Positions 7,676 through 13,139 of a stretch of DNA of 21,261 nt are shown here, piece by piece. The stretch's first letter is position 1, and the number at the start of each line of letters is the position of its first letter. Origin of the DNA: DATJBC01 sp035515515 (GTDB taxonomy: Bacteria > Actinomycetota > Acidimicrobiia > Acidimicrobiales > UBA8190); assembly GCA_035515515.1 (NCBI GenBank), contig DATJBC010000092.1, positions 1 through 21,261 of the forward strand. The letters run 5' to 3'. The notes under the pieces are model-generated. The model saw only the letters and a list, made by a program, of their open reading frames with translations. It had not been told where the DNA came from and searched no databases. The translations under genes and the position numbers were made by a program.

Positions 7676-7705
7676 AGTCTCCCCCGCCGTGACCAGGGAC
7701 GTCAA
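7676..7705 (-). promoter_or_regulatory. promoter of the leuB-ilvE-cimA leader
   Basis: A -35 box TTGACG (7705-7700) is followed after 18 bp by GAGACT (7681-7676), which keeps the A2 and T6 of an actinobacterial TAnnnT -10. Transcription would begin near 7670, about 4 nt before the leader ATG. The -35 is good; the -10 is weak. Confidence 0.5.
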
Positions 7706-7752
7706 CCACGCCCCCGCCCGGGCGCCTCGGGGGACGGCCCCGACCGAGCCGG

Positions 7753-7758
7753 TACCCT
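7753..7758 (+). promoter_or_regulatory. -10 box for leaderless greA
   Basis: TACCCT matches the actinobacterial TAnnnT -10 and lies exactly 7 nt before the GTG at 7766. The transcript is therefore expected to begin at or within 1 nt of the start codon. No -35 is obvious. Confidence 0.55.
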
Positions 7759-7765
7759 GGGGCAG

Positions 7766-8245
7766 GTGAGCGAGGACTCCACGCACCTCACCCGAGCCAC
7801 CCACGACCGCCTGCAGGCCGAGCTCGAGGACCTCACCACCCGGGGACGGGTGGAGGTGGCCCGCGCCATCGAGGCGGCCCGGGCCCTGGGCGACCTGTCC
7901 GAGAACGGGGACTACCACGCCGCCAAGGACGCCCAGGGGAAGATGGAGTCCCGGATCCGGCGGCTCCAGCACACGCTGGGCAAGGCCGTCGTGGTCGACG
8001 ACGCCGCCGCGGCGAGCTCCGAGACGGTGGCGGCGGGGTCGGTGGTGTCCATCCGCTACGAGGGCGACGACGAAGTGGAGCGGTTCCTCGTGGGGTCGAT
8101 CGAGGAGCGCCACGACGAGCTCAACGTGGTGTCCCCCGGCTCGCCGCTGGGCCAGGCCCTCCTGGGCAAGGCCCCGGGGGCCGTGGTGGAGTACCAGGCG
8201 CCCGGCGGCACGCTGCGGGTCGAGATCGTCCAGATCGGCGGCTGA
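7766..8245 (+). CDS. greA: transcript cleavage factor GreA
   Basis: GreA enters the RNA polymerase secondary channel and stimulates cleavage of backtracked transcripts. The 159-residue protein matches the family length. It has an N-terminal coiled coil (about 5-80) whose tip reads GDLSENGDYHAAKDAQ (42-57), with Asp43 and Glu46 matching the two acidic tip residues of E. coli GreA (Asp41, Glu44). It also has a C-terminal FKBP-like domain ending in TLRVEIVQIGG, with SPLGQALLGKAPG (128-140) as the usual GreA C-domain motif. The GTG at 7766 gives this length and follows a TAnnnT box by 7 nt. The frame is open farther upstream, but that text lies in the promoter region. It is 4 nt upstream of leuC and is probably the first gene of a greA-leuC-leuD transcript. 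Confidence 0.92.
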   Translation: MSEDSTHLTRATHDRLQAELEDLTTRGRVEVARAIEAARALGDLSENGDYHAAKDAQGKMESRIRRLQHTLGKAVVVDDAAAASSETVAAGSVVSIRYEGDDEVERFLVGSIEERHDELNVVSPGSPLGQALLGKAPGAVVEYQAPGGTLRVEIVQIGG

Positions 8246-8249
8246 CCCC

Positions 8250-9677
8250 GTGGCCGTGTCCTCCTCGGGCGGCGCGGCGGCCCGGACCCTGGCCGACAAG
8301 GTGTGGGAGCGCCACGTCGTCCACCACGGCGAGGGTGAGCCCGACCTGCTGTTCATCGACCTGCACCTCGTGCACGAGGTCACGTCGCCGCAGGCCTTCG
8401 ACGGGCTGCGCCTGGCCGGGCGCACGGTGCGCCACCCCGAGCTCACGCTGGCCACCGCCGACCACAACGTGCCCACCACCGACGTCGACAAGCCGGTCGC
8501 CGACCCCGTCTCGGCGCGCCAGCTCGAGGTGCTGGCCGCCAACTGCGCCGAGTTCGGGATCACCCTCTACCCCATGGGGCACGCCAACCAGGGCATCGTG
8601 CACGTGATCGGCCCCGAGCTCGGGCTCACGCAGCCGGGCATGACGATCGTGTGCGGGGACAGCCACACCTCGACCCACGGCGCCTTCGGGGCGCTGGCGT
8701 TCGGTGTGGGCACCTCCGAGGTCGAGCACGTGCTCGCCACCCAGACGCTCCCCCAGATGCGCCCGTCCACGATGGCGGTCGAGGTCGACGGCGACACCCC
8801 CGCCGGGGTGACGGCCAAGGACATCGTGCTCGCGGTCATCGGGCGCGTCGGCACCGGGGGCGGGATCGGCTACGTGCTCGAGTACCGGGGGGCGGCCATC
8901 CGGGCCCTGTCCATGGAAGGCCGCATGACCGTGTGCAACATGTCGATCGAGGCCGGCGCCCGGGCGGGCATGGTCGCCCCCGACGACGTCACGTTCGCCT
9001 ACCTCGAGGGCCGGCCCCACGCGCCGTCGGGAGCCCTGTGGGAGCAGGCGCTCGAGGACTGGCGCGGCCTCGTCACCGACGACGGCGCCCCATTCGACAA
9101 GACGGTCCACATCGACGCCTCGGCGCTCGTCCCCCACGTGACGTGGGGGACGAACCCGGGACAGGTGGTGCCCATCGACGGGACCGTGCCCGACCCCGCC
9201 GGGTTCGCCGACCCGGCCGAGCGTGAGGCAGCCGGCCGCGCCCTGGAGTACATGGGCCTCGCGGCCGGCACGCCCATGCGCGACGTGGCCGTCGACACCG
9301 TGTTCATCGGGTCGTGCACCAACTCCCGCATCGAGGACCTGCGCGCCGCCGCCGTGGTGCTCGACGGCCGGCGCGTGTCGTCGGGCCTGCGGGCCCTGGT
9401 GGTCCCGGGCTCGCACCGGGTCAAGGCCCAAGCCGAGGCGGAGGGCCTGGACGCCGTGTTCAGGGCCGCCGGCTTCGAGTGGCGCGAGCCGGGGTGCTCG
9501 ATGTGCCTGGCCATGAACCCCGACAAGCTGGCCCCGGGCGAGCGCTGCGCGTCGACGTCCAACCGCAACTTCGAGGGACGCCAGGGCCGTGGCGGCCGGA
9601 CGCACCTGGTGTCCCCGGCGGTGGCCGCCGCCACCGCGGTGGCGGGACGCTTCGCCACCCCGGACGACCTCTCGTGA
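8250..9677 (+). CDS. leuC: 3-isopropylmalate dehydratase large subunit
   Basis: LeuC, with LeuD, isomerises 2-isopropylmalate to 3-isopropylmalate through a [4Fe-4S] cluster. In the citramalate route the same enzyme converts citramalate to beta-methylmalate. The 475-residue protein has the aconitase-family motifs GDSHTSTHGAFG (136-147) and the three cluster ligands Cys356 (GSCTNSR), Cys416 and Cys419 (GCSMCLAMN). CASTSNRNFEGRQG (433-446) is the family C-terminal signature. The GTG at 8250 lies 4 nt after the greA stop; a second GTG two codons later is also possible. The stop is 16 nt before leuD. All catalytic residues are present, and the length is normal for bacterial LeuC. Confidence 0.97.
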   Translation: MAVSSSGGAAARTLADKVWERHVVHHGEGEPDLLFIDLHLVHEVTSPQAFDGLRLAGRTVRHPELTLATADHNVPTTDVDKPVADPVSARQLEVLAANCAEFGITLYPMGHANQGIVHVIGPELGLTQPGMTIVCGDSHTSTHGAFGALAFGVGTSEVEHVLATQTLPQMRPSTMAVEVDGDTPAGVTAKDIVLAVIGRVGTGGGIGYVLEYRGAAIRALSMEGRMTVCNMSIEAGARAGMVAPDDVTFAYLEGRPHAPSGALWEQALEDWRGLVTDDGAPFDKTVHIDASALVPHVTWGTNPGQVVPIDGTVPDPAGFADPAEREAAGRALEYMGLAAGTPMRDVAVDTVFIGSCTNSRIEDLRAAAVVLDGRRVSSGLRALVVPGSHRVKAQAEAEGLDAVFRAAGFEWREPGCSMCLAMNPDKLAPGERCASTSNRNFEGRQGRGGRTHLVSPAVAAATAVAGRFATPDDLS

Positions 9678-9693
9678 GCGCGGTGACGCCGTC

Positions 9694-10290
9694 GTGAAGC
9701 CCGTCAGCATCGTGACCGGGCGGGCCGTGCCCCTGGACCGCTCGGACGTCGACACCGACCAGATCATCCCCTCGGACTGGCTCAAGCGCGTGGAGCGCAC
9801 CGGCTTCGGCGCGGGCCTGTTCTCGGAGTGGCGCGACGACCGCGCCTTCGTGCTCAACCAGCCCCAGTACGCCGGGGCCACCATCCTCGTGGCCGGCCCG
9901 AACTTCGGAACCGGGTCCTCGAGGGAGCACGCCGTGTGGGCCCTGCTCGACTACGGGTTCGAGGCGGTGGTCTCCCCGCGCTTCGGCGACATCTTCCGCA
10001 ACAACTCGACCAAGCAGGGGCTCCTGCCCGTGCAGGTGGAGCCCGATCTCGGCCGGGCGCTGCTCGACGCCGTGGTGGCCGACCCCGCCCTCGAGGTGAC
10101 CATCGACGTCACCCGGTGCACGATCGAAGCCCCCGCCGCCGGGCTGGCGGGCTCGTTCCCGCTGGACCCCTTCACGCGTGAGCGGTTCCTCAACGGCTGG
10201 GACGACATCGGGCTGTCCCTGCGCCACGCCGACGACATCACCGCCTACGAGCGCTCCCGGCCGCGCTGGATGCCGAGCACGGCGAGCTGA
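9694..10290 (+). CDS. leuD: 3-isopropylmalate dehydratase small subunit
   Basis: LeuD is the swivel-domain partner of LeuC. The 198-residue protein has VDTDQIIPSDWLKR (18-31), GPNFGTGSSREHAVWAL (about 67-83), where the SSREH segment contributes to the active site, and GDIFRNNSTKQGLLPV, all standard for LeuD. The GTG at 9694 is preceded by GGTGA (9682-9686) and gives the canonical N-terminus VKPVSIVTGRAVPLDR. Upstream in-frame text belongs to the end of leuC in another frame. It ends 53 bp before the convergent mscL gene. Near its end, GCACGGCGAGCTGAG is followed 15 bp later by the near-copy GCACGGCGGGCTGAG, a small duplication spanning the stop codon. Confidence 0.96.
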   Translation: MKPVSIVTGRAVPLDRSDVDTDQIIPSDWLKRVERTGFGAGLFSEWRDDRAFVLNQPQYAGATILVAGPNFGTGSSREHAVWALLDYGFEAVVSPRFGDIFRNNSTKQGLLPVQVEPDLGRALLDAVVADPALEVTIDVTRCTIEAPAAGLAGSFPLDPFTRERFLNGWDDIGLSLRHADDITAYERSRPRWMPSTAS

Positions 10291-10343
10291 GATCGGCCCC
10301 GCGCACGGCGGGCTGAGCACCGCGCCCCGGGTAGCCGACGTCG

Positions 10344-10775
10344 CTACCTGGCGGTGGCGGGCTGGTCGGAGCCGCAGTACCTGCACTTCGACGCCGCCGC
10401 CGGCAGGTCGTCGGATAGACAGGCCGGGCACGTCTTGGTGGCCGCAGGCTCACCGAAGACGGTGACGCCCCGCCTGGCCGAGATCGTGCGGTACGGCACG
10501 ACGATCAGGAAGTAGACGATCGCCATGAACACGATGAAATAGATCACGGCGGAGATGAACGACCCGAGGTTGATGAACGTGGTCTGGTTCCCGGTCTGTC
10601 CCAGCTGCCATCCGAGCCCGATCGTGTTCTTCCCCTGGGCTCTGGTCACCAGCGGGTTGATGATCGAGTCCGTGAACGCCTTGACCAACGTGCTGAACGC
10701 CAGCGCGATCACCAGGCCAACGGCGACCACGATGACGTCGCCCCGCATGAGGAAGTTCTTGAACCCCTTCAACAT
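10344..10775 (-). CDS. mscL: MscL-type mechanosensitive channel with C-terminal zinc ribbon
   Basis: MscL is a pentameric inner-membrane channel that opens under membrane tension to release solutes in osmotic downshock. The 143-residue protein starts with the diagnostic N-terminus LKGFKNFLMRGDVIVVAVGL, followed by TM1 (about 14-36), a short loop (about 44-68), TM2 (about 72-95) and a cytoplasmic tail. The tail departs from model MscL: after about residue 110 it carries CPAC (116-119) and CRYC (131-134), a two-knuckle zinc ribbon in place of the usual amphipathic C-terminal helix. AGAGGGGA lies 5 nt before the ATG at 10775, and a TAGCGT -10 is at 10807-10812. The gene is 91 bp downstream of leuA and convergent with leuD. 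Confidence 0.9.
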   Translation of the reverse strand: MLKGFKNFLMRGDVIVVAVGLVIALAFSTLVKAFTDSIINPLVTRAQGKNTIGLGWQLGQTGNQTTFINLGSFISAVIYFIVFMAIVYFLIVVPYRTISARRGVTVFGEPAATKTCPACLSDDLPAAASKCRYCGSDQPATAR

Positions 10776-10806
10776 CACAGTCCCCTCTCGTCGGCTCCGG
10801 GAGGTG

Positions 10807-10812
10807 ACGCTA
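10807..10812 (-). promoter_or_regulatory. putative -10 box for mscL
   Basis: TAGCGT on the minus strand fits TAnnnT and would place the transcript start near 10800, leaving a 25-nt leader that holds the AGAGGGGA ribosome site (10781-10788). No convincing -35 is seen. Confidence 0.35.
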
Positions 10813-10842
10813 TCGGCCGAGCGGGCCGCGTGGCGGGGCCAA

Positions 10843-10861
10843 CCCCCCTCCGGGCCGGGGG
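10843..10861 (-). terminator. weak GC hairpin after leuA
   Basis: CCCCC and GGGGG flank an 8-nt GC-rich loop (10844-10861) a few nt after the leuA stop. Only GTTGG follows, so a U-tract is lacking and termination is uncertain. Confidence 0.28.
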
Positions 10862-10866
10862 CACGC

Positions 10867-12474
10867 CTAGGGGCCCACCTCGACGGCGCGCTGCTCGTTG
10901 CGGGCCCGGATGCGCACCAGGCGGTTGACCGCCGCGAGGTAGGCACGGGCCGAAGCCTCCACCACGTCGGTCGACACGCCGCGCCCCGACACCTTGAGGC
11001 CGTCCGCCTCGAGCTGGACGACCACGTCGCCGAGGGCGTCCACCCCGCCGGTGACGGACGACACGTTGAAGCCGATGAGACGGGACTCCACGCCCGTGGC
11101 GCTGCGGATGGCGCCGCAGGCGGCGTCGATCATGCCGTTCCCCTCGGCCGAGGCCTCCACCTTGTCGCCGTCGCGGCTGACCACGACGCGGGCCCGGGGC
11201 ACGCCCACGGTGCCACCGACCACCTCGAGCGCCTCGAGGTGGAACCCGGCCACCATGTCCTGGCCGAGCTCCTCCGCCACGATGGCCTCGAGGTCGGCCT
11301 CGGTGATCTCCACCTTCCGGTCGGCCAGCTCCTTGAAGCGGGCGAAGGCCTGGTTGAGGCCGTCCCCCTGGATGTGGAAGCCCATCTTCTCGAGGGTGTT
11401 GGCGAAGGCGTGGCGCCCCGAGTGCTTGCCCAGCACGATCTGCCGGCCCACCTGGCCGACGCTGGCGGCGTCGATGATCTCGTAGGTGGAGCGGTCGGCC
11501 AGCACGCCGTGCTGGTGGATCCCCGACTCGTGGGCGAAGGCGTTGCGCCCCACGACGGCCTTGTTGTACTGGACGGGGTAGCCGGTCAGGCGCGCCACCA
11601 GCCGGGACGCACGGGCCAGCTCCTCGGTGCGCACGGTGGTGGTCACCCCCGGGAACTGGTCGGGGCGGATGCGCACCGCCATGACCACCTCCTCGAGCGC
11701 GGCGTTCCCGGCCCGCTCCCCCAGGCCGTTGACGCACACCTCCACTTGGCGGGCACCCGCCTGCACCCCGGCCAGGGTGTTGGCGGTGGCCAGCCCGAGG
11801 TCGTTGTGGCAGTGCGTCGACATGATGTAGTCGCCGGGCACCTCCTTGCGGATGTGCTGGATGAGGGCGCCGAAGTCCCACGGGATGCCGTAGCCGACGG
11901 TGTCGGGGATGTTCAGCGTGGTGGCGCCGGCCTCGACGGCGGCACGCAGCACCTCGAGCATGAAGTCGAGAGGGGTCCGCGTGGCGTCCTGGGGGCTGAA
12001 CTCCACATCCTGGGTGTGCTCCCGGGCCCGGGCCACGCCGGCGCGCGTCTCCGACAGCACCTGCGCCTCGGTCATCTTGAGCATGTGCTCCATGTGCTGG
12101 GGGCTCGTCGAGATGAACACGTGGATGCGCGCCCGGGCGGCGTCGCGCAGCGCCTCCCAGCAGCGGTCCACGTCGGAGAGGTGCGTGCGCGACAGGCCGC
12201 AGATCGCCGGGGCGTCGGGCTGGTTGCCGACCACCCGGGCGATGGCCTGCACCGCCTCGAAGTCCCCTTCGCTGGCAACCGGGAAGCCCGCCTCGATGTA
12301 GTCGACGCCGACCCGGGCCAGCTGCTCGGCGATCTCGAGCTTCTCGGCCGCGTCGAGGGAGATGCCCGGCGACTGCTCGCCGTCGCGCAGGGTGGTGTCG
12401 AAGACCACGAGGTGGCCGGGGTCACCGGCGCGCCCGTGGGATCCGGCTCCGGGGGAGGCTGGGTGCTCGCTCAT
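10867..12474 (-). CDS. leuA: 2-isopropylmalate synthase
   Basis: LeuA condenses 2-oxoisovalerate with acetyl-CoA, the committed step of leucine synthesis. The 535-residue protein is a type I LeuA. DTTLRDGEQSPG is at 26-37, EAGFPVAS at 61-68, THCHNDLGLATANT (220-233) carries the metal-binding histidines, and NGLGERAGNAALEE is at 249-262. A C-terminal leucine-feedback domain covers about 400-535 (EGNGMIDAACGAI is its first conserved strand). It differs clearly from the CimA in the same window. The ATG at 12474 has AAGGA at 12483-12487, 8 nt upstream. The gene is transcribed alone or with mscL from a promoter at 12742-12770 and is preceded by a Leu-Leu-Leu leader peptide and an intrinsic terminator, so attenuation as well as allosteric inhibition by leucine is predicted. 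Confidence 0.97.
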   Translation of the reverse strand: MSEHPASPGAGSHGRAGDPGHLVVFDTTLRDGEQSPGISLDAAEKLEIAEQLARVGVDYIEAGFPVASEGDFEAVQAIARVVGNQPDAPAICGLSRTHLSDVDRCWEALRDAARARIHVFISTSPQHMEHMLKMTEAQVLSETRAGVARAREHTQDVEFSPQDATRTPLDFMLEVLRAAVEAGATTLNIPDTVGYGIPWDFGALIQHIRKEVPGDYIMSTHCHNDLGLATANTLAGVQAGARQVEVCVNGLGERAGNAALEEVVMAVRIRPDQFPGVTTTVRTEELARASRLVARLTGYPVQYNKAVVGRNAFAHESGIHQHGVLADRSTYEIIDAASVGQVGRQIVLGKHSGRHAFANTLEKMGFHIQGDGLNQAFARFKELADRKVEITEADLEAIVAEELGQDMVAGFHLEALEVVGGTVGVPRARVVVSRDGDKVEASAEGNGMIDAACGAIRSATGVESRLIGFNVSSVTGGVDALGDVVVQLEADGLKVSGRGVSTDVVEASARAYLAAVNRLVRIRARNEQRAVEVGP

Positions 12475-12482
12475 CGACGTCG

Positions 12483-12487
12483 TCCTT
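12483..12487 (-). promoter_or_regulatory. ribosome binding site of leuA
   Basis: AAGGA lies 8 nt before the ATG at 12474 at the end of a long uridine-poor leader. It supports that start. Confidence 0.65.
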
Positions 12488-12530
12488 GCTCTCGTTCTGC
12501 AGTCTGTGCGTTCGTCGTTCGGGGGCTCTG

Positions 12531-12570
12531 CTGTCTCACGGGGGCTGTCTCACGGGGGCTGTCTCACGGG
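12531..12570. repeat. 14-bp tandem repeat, about 2.9 copies
   Basis: The unit CTGTCTCACGGGGG occurs at 12531-12544 and 12545-12558, with a shortened copy CTGTCTCACGGG at 12559-12570. The copies are identical, which suggests recent expansion. The array lies in the leuA leader RNA, downstream of the attenuator terminator. Confidence 0.92.
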
Positions 12571-12625
12571 TTCGGGGTCCTGGTCGTCTCGGTCGTGTCG
12601 GTCGTCGTGGTCGTCTCGTCGGCGC

Positions 12626-12660
12626 AAGAAGAAACCCCCTGGCCGTTGGGCACAGGGGGC
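12626..12660 (-). terminator. attenuator terminator upstream of leuA
   Basis: CCCCCTG (12659-12653) pairs with CAGGGGG (12641-12635) across an 11-nt loop, followed by TTTCTTCTT (12634-12626). It lies after a leader ORF and before leuA, so it is a conditional terminator. Confidence 0.85.
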
Positions 12661-12665
12661 GGATG

Positions 12666-12689
12666 GGCGAGCGCGATGTGGCGCTCGCC
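12666..12689 (-). promoter_or_regulatory. leader hairpin of the leuA attenuator
   Basis: GGCGAGCGC (12689-12681) and GCGCTCGCC (12674-12666) are perfect 9-bp inverted arms with a 6-nt loop, starting 1 nt after the leader peptide stop codon. It corresponds in position to the hairpin after the leuB leader peptide and probably acts in pausing or in the choice between alternative RNA folds. Confidence 0.72.
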
Positions 12690-12690
12690 G

Positions 12691-12732
12691 TCAGGTAAGG
12701 AGCAGGGTCTCGGAGACGTGGCTCACACGCAT
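12691..12732 (-). CDS. leucine leader peptide of the leuA attenuator
   Basis: This 14-codon ORF encodes MRVSHVSETLLLT and stops with TGA. Three consecutive leucine codons (CTG CTC CTT) sit just before the stop, followed by a perfect hairpin and an intrinsic terminator. Shortage of charged tRNA-Leu should stall the ribosome there and allow read-through into leuA. The predicted transcript begins about 3 nt before the ATG. A GTG at codon 3 with AGGGG 9 nt upstream is an alternative start giving 11 residues with the same Leu run. Sequence layout is seen directly; the mechanism follows from known leu attenuators. Confidence 0.85.
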   Translation of the reverse strand: MRVSHVSETLLLT

Positions 12733-12741
12733 AGTCCCCTC

Positions 12742-12770
12742 ATGCTGCCAAAGTGCGCCCTCGAGGTCAA
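12742..12770 (-). promoter_or_regulatory. promoter of the leuA leader
   Basis: TTGACC (12770-12765) is followed after 17 bp by CAGCAT (12747-12742), which retains A2 and T6 of the TAnnnT -10. Transcription would start near 12735, just ahead of the leader ATG at 12732. The -35 is good; the -10 is weak. Confidence 0.5.
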
Positions 12771-12898
12771 GCACCCGGGCGGGGCGCGCTCTGTGGCCAC
12801 GCCCTGCGGGCGCGCTGCGTGGTGGCGCTCGTTGTGCCCTGCGTGGCCTCGACGCCAGGGGGCACGGCGGCGGCGGTGCTCGTCGCTCGCCCACGATC

Positions 12899-12904
12899 TA
12901 CGCT
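12899..12904 (+). promoter_or_regulatory. -10 box for a leaderless small gene
   Basis: TACGCT matches TAnnnT and lies exactly 7 nt before the GTG at 12912, the same spacing as at greA. It supports that start and a leaderless transcript. Confidence 0.5.
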
Positions 12905-12911
12905 CGGCGCC

Positions 12912-13121
12912 GTGAGGATCCTGCGAGCGCTGCGCCGGTTGGCGGTCACGACCCTCGTGGCCGCCGTCGTGGTGGCGGTGGCGAGGGCCGTCATGGGCAG
13001 GGTGGCCGGGGAGCCCGGCGTCCCGGCCCCGTCGCGGGGCAGCTTCGACGCGTGGCCCCCGGTGCCGACGGCGGCCCACCGGCCGGCCTCCAACGGCTCG
13101 CGGGTGCCCGCCGGGAGCTGA
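12912..13121 (+). CDS. small single-pass membrane protein
   Basis: This is a 69-residue protein of unknown function. It begins with a basic stretch (VRILRALRRL), followed by one hydrophobic helix (about residues 11-28, AVTTLVAAVVVAVARAVM) and a Pro-rich tail containing GSFDAWPPVP (43-52). The tail motif, with its Trp-Pro-Pro-Val-Pro, resembles the end of short actinobacterial membrane proteins I have seen, which suggests a real gene, but no function is known to me. It would be a signal-anchor protein with the Arg-rich end inside and the tail outside. The GTG start is chosen for the TACGCT box 7 nt upstream; the open frame extends farther upstream without resemblance to anything. It converges on the anti-sigma gene, 18 bp away. 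Confidence 0.58.
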   Translation: MRILRALRRLAVTTLVAAVVVAVARAVMGRVAGEPGVPAPSRGSFDAWPPVPTAAHRPASNGSRVPAGS

Positions 13122-13139
13122 TCGCTTCGAGGGCCCGCC

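Noticed and set aside
7560..7710. T-box riboswitch upstream of leuB
   Set aside because: There is no AGGGUGGNACCGCG-like box or specifier stem; the coding leader with VIVI explains the terminator better.
10268..10318. Duplicated GCACGGCGRGCTGAG at the end of leuD as an attachment site
   Set aside because: It is a 15-bp near-repeat with no integrase, tRNA or foreign DNA nearby; probably a local duplication.
10329..10348. GGTAGC/GCTACC hairpin between leuD and mscL as a bidirectional terminator
   Set aside because: The stem is only 6 bp, has no T-run on either side and overlaps the mscL stop codon.
10555..12915. 786-codon plus-strand open frame opposite leuA and mscL
   Set aside because: It is antisense to two certain genes and to the uridine-poor leader, which removes stops; no protein family is recognisable.
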